DNA of 64,000 nucleotides from an uncultured Roseateles sp. (lineage in GTDB: Bacteria > Pseudomonadota > Gammaproteobacteria > Burkholderiales > Burkholderiaceae_C). The notes beneath the pieces were generated by a model. The model did no database searches and was not told the origin of the DNA. It worked only from the letters and a program-made list of their open reading frames with translations. The DNA lies in contig NZ_CAJYPS010000029.1 of assembly GCF_913777145.1 (NCBI RefSeq), positions 17,397 through 81,396 of the forward strand, given 5' to 3'. Positions 17,233 through 25,131 of the stretch are shown piece by piece. A program made the position numbers and the translations under genes. Numbering within the stretch: position 1 is the stretch's first letter; each line of letters begins with the position of its first letter.

Positions 17233-18804
17233 ATGATGCCGATTCGCAACATCCTCATCGTCGGCGGCGGCAGTGCCGGCTGGCTGGCCGCGGCCTACCT
17301 GGCTCGCACGTTGGGCGCGGGTGACCCCGAGGGGCCCCGCATCACCCTGGTGGAGGCGCCCGGCATCCCCACCATAGGCGTGGGCGAGGGCAGCTTCCCG
17401 TCGCTGCGCGGCACGCTGGCCGCCATCGGCATCGCGGAAGACCGCTTCATCCGCGACTGCTCGGCCACCTTCAAGCAGGGCATACGCTTCGACCACTGGG
17501 TGCGCCCGCCCGGCCAGCCTGGCGCGGACCACTACTTCCACCCCTTCAGCCAGCCCAGCCAGCGCCCCGGCGGGCCCGAGCTGCTGCCCTACTGGCTGCT
17601 GGGCGAGGCCGGCGAGGGTCAGGCCTTCGCCGAGGCTGCAACGCTGCAAAAGCGCGTGGCCGATGCGTCGCGCGCGCCCAAGCGCCCGACCGACGCGGAC
17701 TATGTCGGCGCGCTGAACTACGCCTATCACTTCGACGCGGGCCGCTTCGCCGGACTGCTGGCCGAACAGGCGCAGGCGCTGGGCGTGCAGCACGTGGCCG
17801 CCACCGTGGAGCGCGTGGAGATGGGCGACGGCGGGCTGATCGCCGCGGTCCACACCCGCGAGGCCGGCCGGCTCGCGGCCGAGCTGTTCCTGGACTGCAC
17901 CGGCTTTCATGCCGCGCTGATAGGCGGCGCGCTGGGCTCGCCCTTCAAGAGCCTGGCCGACCAGCTGTTCGTGGACCGGGCGCTGGCCATCCAGCTGCCC
18001 TACCCGCGCGTCGACGCGCCCATCGCGTCCTACACCATCTCCACCGCCCAGCCTGCAGGCTGGATCTGGGACATCGGCCTGCAAGAGCGCCGCGGTGTGG
18101 GTCATGTGTACTCCAGCCGCCATGTGGACGACGACCAGGCCGAAGCCCAGTTGCGCGCCTACCTGGGCCCGGCGGCCGACGCGCTGAGCGCGCGCCGCCT
18201 GGAGCTGCGCATCGGCTACCGCGAGACGCAGTGGGTGGGCAATTGCGTGGCCGTGGGCTTGTCCTCGGGCTTCATCGAACCGCTGGAGGCCTCGGGCCTG
18301 GGCCTGGTGGAAGCGGCGGTCTACCTGATCGCCCACCTGTTCCCGCACGGCGGCGAGCTGGACGCGGCGGCACGCCAGTTCAATGCGCAGATGCGCACGC
18401 GCTACGAGCGCATCGCCGACTTCGTGAAGCTGCATTACGGCCTCTCGCAGCGCCGCGACAGCGCGTTCTGGACCGACAACACCGCGCCCGAGAGCTTCTC
18501 GCCGCTGCTGCGTGAGCAACTCGCGATGTGGCGCCAGCGCGCGCCGCACCGGCTGGACTTCATCGCCGACCTGGAGATGTATCCGCCGTCGAGCTGGCAG
18601 TACGTGCTCTACGGCATGGAATACCCCACGCGGCTGGCGCGCAACGCGCTGGCCTGGCCGCGCGCGGCCGAGGCCAGGCAGGAGTTCCAGACGCTACGCC
18701 AACTCGCGCCACGCGCGATTGCCGATCTGCCCACGCACCGCGCGCTGGTGGAGCACCTGTGCGCCCGCGCGAACGCCGCGCCTCCGGCCGGGGTCAGGTC
18801 TTAA
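17233..18804 (+). CDS. Flavin-dependent tryptophan halogenase-like protein
   Basis: A 523-residue FAD enzyme of the tryptophan halogenase superfamily. It has the Rossmann motif LIVGGGSAGWLAA, the catalytic-lysine region ATFKQGIRFDHW (Lys81, equivalent to PrnA Lys79), and the conserved glutamate region SGFIEPLEASGLGLVE. The hallmark WxWxIP appears as GWIWDIG: both Trp are kept but the Pro is lost. A ribosome-binding site (GGAAA) precedes ATG 17233; 17236 is also possible. It diverges from a sugar TonB receptor, a context known for many such homologues, so free tryptophan is not the sure substrate. The gene ends inside a copy of the dispersed 12-bp word. Confidence 0.88.
   Translation: MMPIRNILIVGGGSAGWLAAAYLARTLGAGDPEGPRITLVEAPGIPTIGVGEGSFPSLRGTLAAIGIAEDRFIRDCSATFKQGIRFDHWVRPPGQPGADHYFHPFSQPSQRPGGPELLPYWLLGEAGEGQAFAEAATLQKRVADASRAPKRPTDADYVGALNYAYHFDAGRFAGLLAEQAQALGVQHVAATVERVEMGDGGLIAAVHTREAGRLAAELFLDCTGFHAALIGGALGSPFKSLADQLFVDRALAIQLPYPRVDAPIASYTISTAQPAGWIWDIGLQERRGVGHVYSSRHVDDDQAEAQLRAYLGPAADALSARRLELRIGYRETQWVGNCVAVGLSSGFIEPLEASGLGLVEAAVYLIAHLFPHGGELDAAARQFNAQMRTRYERIADFVKLHYGLSQRRDSAFWTDNTAPESFSPLLREQLAMWRQRAPHRLDFIADLEMYPPSSWQYVLYGMEYPTRLARNALAWPRAAEARQEFQTLRQLAPRAIADLPTHRALVEHLCARANAAPPAGVRS
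18790..18801 (-). repeat. Dispersed 12-bp word AGACCTGACCCC, copy 1
   Basis: A perfect copy (as GGGGTCAGGTCT on the plus strand) overlapping the last codons of the halogenase gene. Three more perfect copies occur in this window. Confidence 0.6.
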
Positions 18805-18826
18805 GTAGGGAGGAGCGCCGGGCCGC

Positions 18827-19864
18827 TCAGGCCTTGGCGCGGGTGGATTCGCGCACCACCAGTTCGTGCGACAGCACGCGGTGCAGTTCCGCCTCGGGCA
18901 GCGGCTCCATGTCGGCGCGCGGCGCCGCCACCAGCATCTCCACCGCGGTGCGCGCCATCTCGGCGACCGGCTGGCGTATGGTGGTCAGCGGCGGCCACAC
19001 CAGTGCGGCGGGCGGCGAATCGTCGAAGCCGGCCACCGACAGGTCGCCCGGCACCGCCAGGCCCAGCCGGTGTGCCGCAGCCAGCACGCCCAAGGCCATG
19101 TCGTCATTGCTGGCGAACACCGCGGTCGGGCGCTGGCGCCGGCTCAGCAGCTGGAAGGCCGCGTCACGCCCGCTGTCGAAGGTGAACAGCCCGGGGGAGA
19201 TCAGCTCCGGGTCGGGCTCCAGCCCGTGCGCGCGCAGCGCGTTCAGATAGCCCTGGGTGCGCAGCGCACTGGCGGACTGGTCCGCCGGCCCCTTGATCAG
19301 CGCCACGTGGCGGTGACCCAGGCTCAGCAGCAGGTTGGTGATCTCCTCGGCCGCATGCACATCGTCCATGCGCACCGAGGGCATGCCCTGCAGGTCGCGC
19401 TCGGGCGAGATCTGCACGCAGGGCGTGCCGCTGTCGCGCAGCGCAGCGAGCACCTCGGGGTTGTCGCACAGCGGCGGCGTGAGGATCATGCCGTCGGGAC
19501 GCAGCGCCATCACCATGCGGTCCACCTGCTGGCGCAGGTCGGGCGCATCGTTGTGCAGCGATTCGACGACCAGGTGATAGCCCAGCTCGCGGCAGCGCAG
19601 CGTCGCGCCCTGCTGCACGCTGCCCACGAAGGATGCGCTGGGGTCGTAATAGAGCAGGCCGATCAGGAAGGAACGCCCGCCGGCCAGACTGCGCGCCGAC
19701 TGCTTGGGCCGGTAACGCAACGCCTCCACCACCTTCAGCACCTGGGCCCGGGTGCTTTCGTGCACGCCGGGCTCCTGGTTGAGCACACGCGACACCGTCT
19801 TGATCGACACGCCCGCTTCGCGGGCGACGTCGACGATGGTGGGGCTGGAGCCGCGCGCGCTCAC
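18827..19864 (-). CDS. LacI-family transcriptional regulator
   Basis: A 345-residue repressor. The N-terminal helix-turn-helix is TIVDVAREAGVSIKTVSRVL, followed by the hinge helix (RYRPKQSARSLAGG) and a periplasmic-binding-protein-like sugar domain with GYHLVVES, VALIKGPA and the late GDLSVAGFDDSP. It is convergent with the halogenase gene and is the likely regulator of the TGACA-N4-TGTCA operators near 17.1 kb. The start is a GTG only 11 bases after the HU stop codon, with no terminator between, so it may be read from the HU promoter. Confidence 0.93.
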   Translation of the reverse strand: MSARGSSPTIVDVAREAGVSIKTVSRVLNQEPGVHESTRAQVLKVVEALRYRPKQSARSLAGGRSFLIGLLYYDPSASFVGSVQQGATLRCRELGYHLVVESLHNDAPDLRQQVDRMVMALRPDGMILTPPLCDNPEVLAALRDSGTPCVQISPERDLQGMPSVRMDDVHAAEEITNLLLSLGHRHVALIKGPADQSASALRTQGYLNALRAHGLEPDPELISPGLFTFDSGRDAAFQLLSRRQRPTAVFASNDDMALGVLAAAHRLGLAVPGDLSVAGFDDSPPAALVWPPLTTIRQPVAEMARTAVEMLVAAPRADMEPLPEAELHRVLSHELVVRESTRAKA

Positions 19865-19875
19865 ACGGGGCCTGA

Positions 19876-20214
19876 TTACTTCTTGGCCTTGGCAGCAGGC
19901 TTGGCGGCCGGCTTGGCAGCGGCCTTCTTGGCAGCGGCCTTGGGGTCCACGGCGGCCTTGAAGCCAGCGCCCGGGGTGAACTTGGGCAGCTTGGCGGCGG
20001 CGATCTTGATCTTGTCGCCGGTGCTGGGGTTCACGCCGTTGCGGGCGGCACGGGCGTGCTGCTTGAAGGAGCCGAAGCCGGGGATCGCCACGGTGCCACC
20101 CTTCTTGACGGTGGTAACGATCGCGTCCAGCAGGGTCTCGATGATGCGGCCAGCCTCGGCCTTGCTCAACTCATGGTTGGCGGCCAGGTGTTCGATCAGT
20201 TCGGTCTTGTTCAT
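19876..20214 (-). CDS. HU-family DNA-binding protein with Lys/Ala tail
   Basis: A 112-residue nucleoid protein. The HU fold begins MNKTELIEHLAANHELSKAE and includes GFGSFKQHARAARNGVNPSTG and KIAAAKLPKFTPGAGFK. The C-terminus is extended by a low-complexity tail (repeats of AAAK/PAAK, ending KAKK) like eukaryotic H1 tails and some beta- and actinobacterial HUs. The tail should add sequence-independent DNA or RNA binding. The ATG at 20214 starts the canonical HU sequence. It is followed after 11 bases by the LacI gene. Confidence 0.94.
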   Translation of the reverse strand: MNKTELIEHLAANHELSKAEAGRIIETLLDAIVTTVKKGGTVAIPGFGSFKQHARAARNGVNPSTGDKIKIAAAKLPKFTPGAGFKAAVDPKAAAKKAAAKPAAKPAAKAKK

Positions 20215-20566
20215 GCGGGGGGTCTCGAAATAACGCGCCCGAACGGCTCGGGCGGCCGGATTGTGGCTCAATGCGCGACCTCTGGCGCCCAGGCTTCACG
20301 GAACACTTCACACCTTGTCCTGGCGCAAACCCCGTGGCGATGGGGTTTGGAGGCCCATGAACCCCTGGCAAGACCTGACCCCTGAGCTTTTCGACCCGGT
20401 TCGGCGCGATCCTCGACGCCTCCCGGCGCCCCGCGGGAAACACACCCTGAAACAAAGTCGCGCGACCGTCGCCACAGACTGGCCCCACGCAGGTCAGCAA
20501 GACCTGACACCCAAGGCTTGCCGCAGCGGCTCGACCCGCATCGAAAAAACGGCGCCGGAAAAACGC
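20215..20566. other. Spacer upstream of HU with two copies of the 12-bp word
   Basis: About 350 bases without a convincing gene. It must hold the HU promoter (towards the left), though no clear hexamers stand out. A GC-rich inverted repeat lies near 20236-20254. It also holds one perfect and one 11-of-12 copy of AGACCTGACCCC (20371-20382 and 20500-20511), in the same orientation and 129 bases apart. Confidence 0.5.
20371..20382 (+). repeat. Dispersed 12-bp word AGACCTGACCCC, copy 2
   Basis: A perfect intergenic copy. A near copy with one mismatch (AGACCTGACACC) follows at 20500-20511 in the same orientation. Confidence 0.6.
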
Positions 20567-20598
20567 AAAGGGCCAGCACTTTCGTGCTGGCCCTTTTT
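20567..20598 (-). terminator. Intrinsic terminator of tRNA-Leu
   Basis: A perfect 13-bp stem (AAAGGGCCAGCAC at 20567-20579 with its complement at 20584-20596), a 4-base loop, and T/A-rich flanks on both sides. It lies directly downstream of the tRNA on the minus strand and could also stop transcription from the left. Confidence 0.88.
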
Positions 20599-20601
20599 GT
20601 T

Positions 20602-20686
<85 letters not shown>

Positions 20687-20703
20687 TCTCAGGCAAGACC
20701 GCC

Positions 20704-20731
20704 ACTATAGCCTATTTTTGGCGGCCTTCAA
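20704..20731 (-). promoter_or_regulatory. Promoter of tRNA-Leu
   Basis: On the minus strand, -35 TTGAAG (20731-20726) and -10 TATAGT (20709-20704) are spaced by 16 bases and end 17 bases before the mature tRNA. Both hexamers are near consensus and sit in an AT-rich patch just after the aldehyde dehydrogenase stop. Confidence 0.65.
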
Positions 20732-20740
20732 GAAAAAACT

Positions 20741-22252
20741 TCAGATATCGAATTTGACGCCCTGCGCGAGCGGCAGCTCGCTGGAGTAGTTCACCGTGTT
20801 GGTGGTGCGACGCATATAGGCCTTCCATGCATCCGAGCCACTCTCACGGCCGCCGCCGGTCTCCTTCTCGCCACCAAAGGCGCCACCGATCTCGGCGCCC
20901 GAGGTGCCGATGTTCACGTTGGCAATGCCGCAGTCGCTGCCAGCCGCGCTCATGAAGGCCTCGGCCTCGCGCAGGTCGGTCGTGAAGATGGCCGACGACA
21001 GGCCTTGCGGCACGCCGTTCTGCAGCGCGATCGCCTCTTCCAGCGTCGAGTACTTCAGCGTGTAGAGGATGGGCGCGAAGGTCTCGTGGCGCACCACCTC
21101 GGTCTGTGCAGGCATGCGCACCAGCGCCGGCACCGCGTAGAAGGCCTCGGGGAAGCGCTCGGCCAGCGCGCGCTCGCCGCCCGACACCTGGCCGCCCTGG
21201 GCCTTGGCATCGGCCAGCGCGGCCTGCATCGCGTCAAAAGCCGCACGGTCGATCAGCGGGCCGATCAGCGTGCCCTGCTCCAGCGGCGAACCGATAGGCA
21301 GCTGCGCGCGGGCACGCTCCAGGCGCTCGACCAGCGCGTCATGGATGCTCTCGTGCGCGATCACGCGGCGCGTGGTCGTGCAGCGCTGGCCGGCCGTGCC
21401 GTAGGCGCCAAACAGGATGCCGCGCACCGCCAGCTCCAGGTCGGCGCTGGGCGTCACGATGATGGCGTTGTTGCCACCGAGTTCCAGCAGGCAGCGGCCG
21501 AAGCGCGCCGCCACGCGCGGGCCCACGGCGCGGCCCATGCGGGTGGAGCCGGTGGCCGACACCAGCGCCACGCGGGCATCGTCCACCAGCGCCTCGCCCA
21601 CATCGGCGCGGCCGATGACCAGCTCGCTCAGGCCCTCGGGCGCGGCATGGCCGGCGGCGCGATAGGCCTTGAGCGCGCGCTGGAACAGCGCCTGCGTGGC
21701 CAGCGCGGTCAGCGGCGTCTTCTCGGACGGCTTCCACACGCAGGCATCACCGGCCACCAGCGCCAGCGCCGAGTTCCACGCCCACACGGCCACGGGGAAG
21801 TTGAAGGCCGAGATGATGCCCACCACGCCCAGCGGCAGCCACTGCTCCATCATGCGGTGGCCGGGGCGCTCGCTGGCAATCGTCAGGCCGTGCAGCTGGC
21901 GGCTCAAGCCCACCGCGAACTCGCAGATGTCGATCATTTCCTGGACTTCGCCCAGGCCTTCGCTGGTGACCTTGCCAGCCTCTATGGACACCAGCGCGGC
22001 CAGCTGCGCCTTGTGGGCGCGCAGCTCCTCGCCGAACAGGCGGATCAGCTCGCCGCGCTTGGGCGCGGGCACCACACGCCAGGCCAGATAGGCCGCATGC
22101 GCGCGGCCCACGGCGGCTTGCATGTCGGCGGCGCTGGCGGTGGGCAGTTGGGCCAGCACGGCGCCGTCTATGGGCGAGCGCACGGTCAGGTCGCCGGCGC
22201 CGGAGAGGTGGACGCCCAGGGCGTCCAGAACGGAAAGGGCTTGTTGCTTCAT
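20741..22252 (-). CDS. Aldehyde dehydrogenase, ALDH7 type (alpha-aminoadipate semialdehyde dehydrogenase)
   Basis: A 503-residue NAD(P)-dependent enzyme, likely oxidising L-alpha-aminoadipate semialdehyde to aminoadipate in lysine degradation. It has the ALDH7 pattern: GVVGIISAFNFPVAVWAWN, catalytic Glu in LELGGNNAI, nucleophile Cys in TAGQRCTTTRR, and the C-terminal FGGEKETGGGRESGSDAWK typical of antiquitin-like proteins. It lies 10 bases after the saccharopine-dehydrogenase-type gene in the same operon, which supplies its substrate. ATG 22252 is favoured; 22261 is in frame. Confidence 0.9.
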   Translation of the reverse strand: MKQQALSVLDALGVHLSGAGDLTVRSPIDGAVLAQLPTASAADMQAAVGRAHAAYLAWRVVPAPKRGELIRLFGEELRAHKAQLAALVSIEAGKVTSEGLGEVQEMIDICEFAVGLSRQLHGLTIASERPGHRMMEQWLPLGVVGIISAFNFPVAVWAWNSALALVAGDACVWKPSEKTPLTALATQALFQRALKAYRAAGHAAPEGLSELVIGRADVGEALVDDARVALVSATGSTRMGRAVGPRVAARFGRCLLELGGNNAIIVTPSADLELAVRGILFGAYGTAGQRCTTTRRVIAHESIHDALVERLERARAQLPIGSPLEQGTLIGPLIDRAAFDAMQAALADAKAQGGQVSGGERALAERFPEAFYAVPALVRMPAQTEVVRHETFAPILYTLKYSTLEEAIALQNGVPQGLSSAIFTTDLREAEAFMSAAGSDCGIANVNIGTSGAEIGGAFGGEKETGGGRESGSDAWKAYMRRTTNTVNYSSELPLAQGVKFDI

Positions 22253-22262
22253 GGCCGGCATC

Positions 22263-23357
22263 TTAGGAAATCGACTCGACCTGGCGCGACTGCTGGTAGG
22301 CCGAGCCGAAGCGGTTGGCCAGAAAGTCCGGCAGCGCGACCTGCTCCTGGCGGATGAAGCCCGACTGCGGCAGCTTGCCCGCGCGGAACAGGTCCACCGC
22401 GGCGCAGATGCCGGCGGCGGTGGTGATCTGGATCGCGCTCAGCGGCTGGGCGCCATCGCGCGTCGCGAAGATCTTGCGCGCGAACACCTCCTGCAGCAGC
22501 ACGCCGTTCTTCATGCCCGACACGGTCACGAACACCAGCACCACATCCTGCATGGTGGCCGGCATGCTCTTGCGCATGATGGCCTTGAGGTTCTCCTGGT
22601 CGCCCTTGAGGCCCAGGTCGCCCAGCAGGAACTGCATCAGGTCGCGATGGCCGGGGTAGCGCACGGTCTTGTAGTCGAGGTTGCGCACCTTGCCCGCCCA
22701 GGTCTCGCACAGGGTGCCCAGGCCCCCGGAGGTGTTGAAGGCCTCGTATTCGGTGCCGTCCAGGCTGAAGTGCTCCAGGCCCTCCAGCGGCAGCGCGGCG
22801 ATGGTCTCGCCCTCGTGCACCGCTTCGCAGGGGTGGCAGTACTCGTTGATCAGGCCATCCACCGACCAGGTCAGGTTGTACTTGAGCTTGTTGGTGGGGA
22901 AGGCCGGCAGCGCGCCCACGCGCATCTGCACGTCGCGCACCTCGTCGAACTGGCTGGCCAGGTGATGGGCCACGATGCCGATGAAACCCGGCGCCAGGCC
23001 GCATTGCGGCATGAAGGCGGTCTTGGCGCCCTGGGCCAGCTTCTTGATCGCCTTGGTGGCAGCCACGTCCTCGGTCAGGTCGAAGTAGTGGCAGCCGCAC
23101 TCCAGCGCCAGCTCGGCCGCGGTGATGGCCAGGTGGTAGGGCAGCGCGTTGACGACCGCATCCTTGCCGCGCAGCTGGGCGGCGAGCGCGCCGCGGTTGT
23201 CGCTGTCCACCTCGGCGGTGGCAATGCCCTCGGCGGCCAGCACCTTCAGATAGGACGGGTTCTTGTCCAGCACGGTGACCTGGTAGTCGCCGGTGGCGTG
23301 CAGCAGGCGGGCGATGGTCTGGCCGATATGGCCGGCGCCGAGCAGGGCAACTTTCAT
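22263..23357 (-). CDS. Saccharopine dehydrogenase-family enzyme (lysine catabolism)
   Basis: A 364-residue NAD(P)-dependent oxidoreductase. The Rossmann motif is MKVALLGAGHIGQTIARLL, followed by LYS9-type segments DAVVNALPYHLAITAAELA, CGCHYFDLTED and MPQCGLAPGFI. Family members are glutamate-forming saccharopine dehydrogenase or lysine 6-dehydrogenase; both yield the semialdehyde used by the ALDH7 encoded next, and sequence alone does not decide between them. ATG 23357 has an Arg/Gln-poor upstream AG-rich leader. A divergent Lrp-type regulator gene lies 127 bases away. Confidence 0.88.
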   Translation of the reverse strand: MKVALLGAGHIGQTIARLLHATGDYQVTVLDKNPSYLKVLAAEGIATAEVDSDNRGALAAQLRGKDAVVNALPYHLAITAAELALECGCHYFDLTEDVAATKAIKKLAQGAKTAFMPQCGLAPGFIGIVAHHLASQFDEVRDVQMRVGALPAFPTNKLKYNLTWSVDGLINEYCHPCEAVHEGETIAALPLEGLEHFSLDGTEYEAFNTSGGLGTLCETWAGKVRNLDYKTVRYPGHRDLMQFLLGDLGLKGDQENLKAIMRKSMPATMQDVVLVFVTVSGMKNGVLLQEVFARKIFATRDGAQPLSAIQITTAAGICAAVDLFRAGKLPQSGFIRQEQVALPDFLANRFGSAYQQSRQVESIS

Positions 23358-23436
23358 GGGGTACTCCGTGAAGCAAGAGGGATGAGGATTGGCCCGCACT
23401 CTAGGCAGGGGTGGTGACGAAAGAAAGCGATACTTC

Positions 23437-23460
23437 GACGAAGTCAATGCTTGATTCGTC
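23437..23460. promoter_or_regulatory. Candidate Lrp operator in the lysine operon/lrp spacer
   Basis: A 24-bp imperfect palindrome: GACGAAGTCAA then TGC then TTGATTCGTC, the arms differing by one extra base. Another GACGAA occurs 21 bases to the left, giving helical-turn spacing typical of Lrp/AsnC binding. It lies between divergent lysine-catabolic and Lrp-type genes. Confidence 0.45.
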
Positions 23461-23484
23461 ATATCGACCATCGAATTCGCCGCT

Positions 23485-23949
23485 ATGGATGATTCAGGGG
23501 TAAACACCAGGGCCGCATCGGACGAGCTGGACCGCCGCCTCATCCTGCTGCTGCAAGCCAATGCGCGCGAAAGCACGGCCACGCTGGCGCGCAAGCTGGG
23601 CGTGGCGCGCACCACGGTGGTCGCACGGCTGGCGCGGCTGGAGGCCAGCGGTCGCATCGTGGGCTACACCGCGCGCCTGGGCGGCAGCGAGGCCGGCCGC
23701 AGCGTGCAGGCCTTTGTGGGCATCACGGTCAGCCCCAAGGCCGGCCGCGAGGTGGTGAAGCGCCTCAGCGCGCTGCCCGAGCTGCGCCAGCTCGCGTCGG
23801 TCAGCGGCGAGTTCGACTACATGGCGCTGCTGAGCGCCGACACCACTGCGCGCCTGGATGCACTGCTGGACGAGATAGGCGAGATCGACGGCGTGCTGCG
23901 CACCAACAGCTCGGTGGTGCTGGCGCTGCGCGTGGACCGGCAGACCTGA
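23485..23949 (+). CDS. Lrp/AsnC-family regulator of lysine catabolism
   Basis: A 154-residue feast/famine regulator. The N-terminal helix-turn-helix is ELDRRLILLLQANARESTATLARKLGVARTTVVARLARLE. The C-terminal RAM domain (GRSVQAFVGITVSPKAGREVV, VSGEFDYMALLSADT) binds amino acids and makes octamers. Divergence from the saccharopine dehydrogenase/ALDH7 operon suggests a lysine-responsive activator. Its stop codon lies inside a perfect copy of the 12-bp word AGACCTGACCCC. Confidence 0.9.
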   Translation: MDDSGVNTRAASDELDRRLILLLQANARESTATLARKLGVARTTVVARLARLEASGRIVGYTARLGGSEAGRSVQAFVGITVSPKAGREVVKRLSALPELRQLASVSGEFDYMALLSADTTARLDALLDEIGEIDGVLRTNSSVVLALRVDRQT

Positions 23950-23953
23950 CCCC
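23942..23953 (+). repeat. Dispersed 12-bp word AGACCTGACCCC, copy 3
   Basis: A perfect copy overlapping the last codons and stop of the Lrp-type regulator gene. Confidence 0.6.
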
Positions 23954-24014
23954 CGACACCCCCGCGCGCGGCCAACTTGCGGCAGCATCCGGCACTCACC
24001 CAAGGAGACTCACG

Positions 24015-24587
24015 ATGACCTGGTTGGCCCTCGGCCTGGCCCTGTTTCTGGGCATACACCTGACCCGCGCCTTCACGCCCCGCTGGCGCGAGGCCCAGAT
24101 CGCCCGCATGGGCGCGCTGGGCTGGAAGGGCTTCTACACCGTCGTGTCGCTGATCGGCTTCCTGCTGATCCTGTGGGGCTTCCAGCAGGCCCGGCTGCAG
24201 CCGGTGGTGCTGTGGGCACCAATTCGCGGCATGAACCACCTGGCCGCGATGCTGACGCTGGTGGCCTTCGTGCTGCTGGCCGCGGCCTATGTGCCGCGCA
24301 ACCACCTCAAGGCCAGGCTTCAGCATCCGATGACGCTGGCGGTCAAGACCTGGGCGCTGGCCCACCTGCTGGCCAACAACACGCTGGCCGACCTGATGCT
24401 GTTCGGCAGCTTCCTGCTGTGGTCGGTGCTGGTGTTCCGCGCCGCGCGCCGCCGCCCGGCCCCGCCCCAGCCTGCGCCCACCGCGGCGGGCACGGCCGCC
24501 ACGGTGGTGGTGGGTATCGCCGCCTGGGCCGCGATGGCCTTCTGGCTGCACGCCGCCTGGCTGGGCATCGCACCGCTGGGGCGCTGA
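24015..24587 (+). CDS. NnrU family membrane protein
   Basis: A 190-residue inner-membrane protein with about five to six hydrophobic segments. It carries NnrU family signs: start MTWLALGLALFLGIHLTRAF, RGMNHLAAMLTLVAFVLL, and VKTWALAHLLANNTLADLMLFGSFLLWSV, with a histidine in the membrane segment (AHLLANN). NnrU was first linked to nitrite/nitric oxide reduction loci, but homologues occur without denitrification genes, and none are seen here. A ribosome-binding site (AAGGAG) precedes the ATG. The acetyltransferase gene follows after 4 bases. Confidence 0.88.
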   Translation: MTWLALGLALFLGIHLTRAFTPRWREAQIARMGALGWKGFYTVVSLIGFLLILWGFQQARLQPVVLWAPIRGMNHLAAMLTLVAFVLLAAAYVPRNHLKARLQHPMTLAVKTWALAHLLANNTLADLMLFGSFLLWSVLVFRAARRRPAPPQPAPTAAGTAATVVVGIAAWAAMAFWLHAAWLGIAPLGR

Positions 24588-24591
24588 GCGC

Positions 24592-25086
24592 ATGAGCGCT
24601 GTCCGCATACGGCCGGTGCAGCCGGCCGACGAGGCCGCCTTCGTGGCCGCCGCCCGGGCCAGCCGCCGCCTGCACCGGCCCTGGGTGACGGCGCCCGACA
24701 GCGCCGAGGCTTTCTCACGCTATCTGCAGCGCTTCGATGGCGAAGCCCACCACGGCTTCCTGGTCGAGACGCCCGAGCGCCTGGTGGGCGCCATCCACCT
24801 CACCAACATCGTGATGGGTGCCTTCCGCAGCGGCTATCTGGGCTACTACGCGTTCGCCGGCGCCACCGGCCAGGGCCTGATGACCCAGGGCCTGAACGCG
24901 GTGGTGCGCCACGCATTCAAGCAACTGGGCCTGCACCGTGTGGAGGCCAACATCCAGCCGGCCAACAGCGCGTCCATCGCGCTGGCCCGGCGCTGCGGCT
25001 TCCAGCTGGAGGGCTATTCGCCGCGCTACCTGAAGATTGGCGGCCGCTGGCGCGATCACGAGCGCTGGGCCCGGCTGGCCCCCTGA
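24592..25086 (+). CDS. GNAT-family acetyltransferase (RimJ/RimL-like)
   Basis: A 164-residue cytoplasmic N-acetyltransferase. It shows the RimJ/RimL-type pattern: VRIRPVQPADEAAFVAAARAS at the start, GYYAFAGATGQGLMTQGLNAVV (motif A, acetyl-CoA pyrophosphate loop as Q/G-x-G-L/M) and LHRVEANIQPANSASIALARRCGF with a closing GRWRDHERWA. This group acetylates ribosomal-protein N-termini or small amines; the exact acceptor is unknown. It starts 4 bases after nnrU. Confidence 0.87.
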   Translation: MSAVRIRPVQPADEAAFVAAARASRRLHRPWVTAPDSAEAFSRYLQRFDGEAHHGFLVETPERLVGAIHLTNIVMGAFRSGYLGYYAFAGATGQGLMTQGLNAVVRHAFKQLGLHRVEANIQPANSASIALARRCGFQLEGYSPRYLKIGGRWRDHERWARLAP

Positions 25087-25131
25087 ATTCCCCAGGGCAG
25101 CCCAAGCCCTGTCCACCCCTAGACTGACCCG

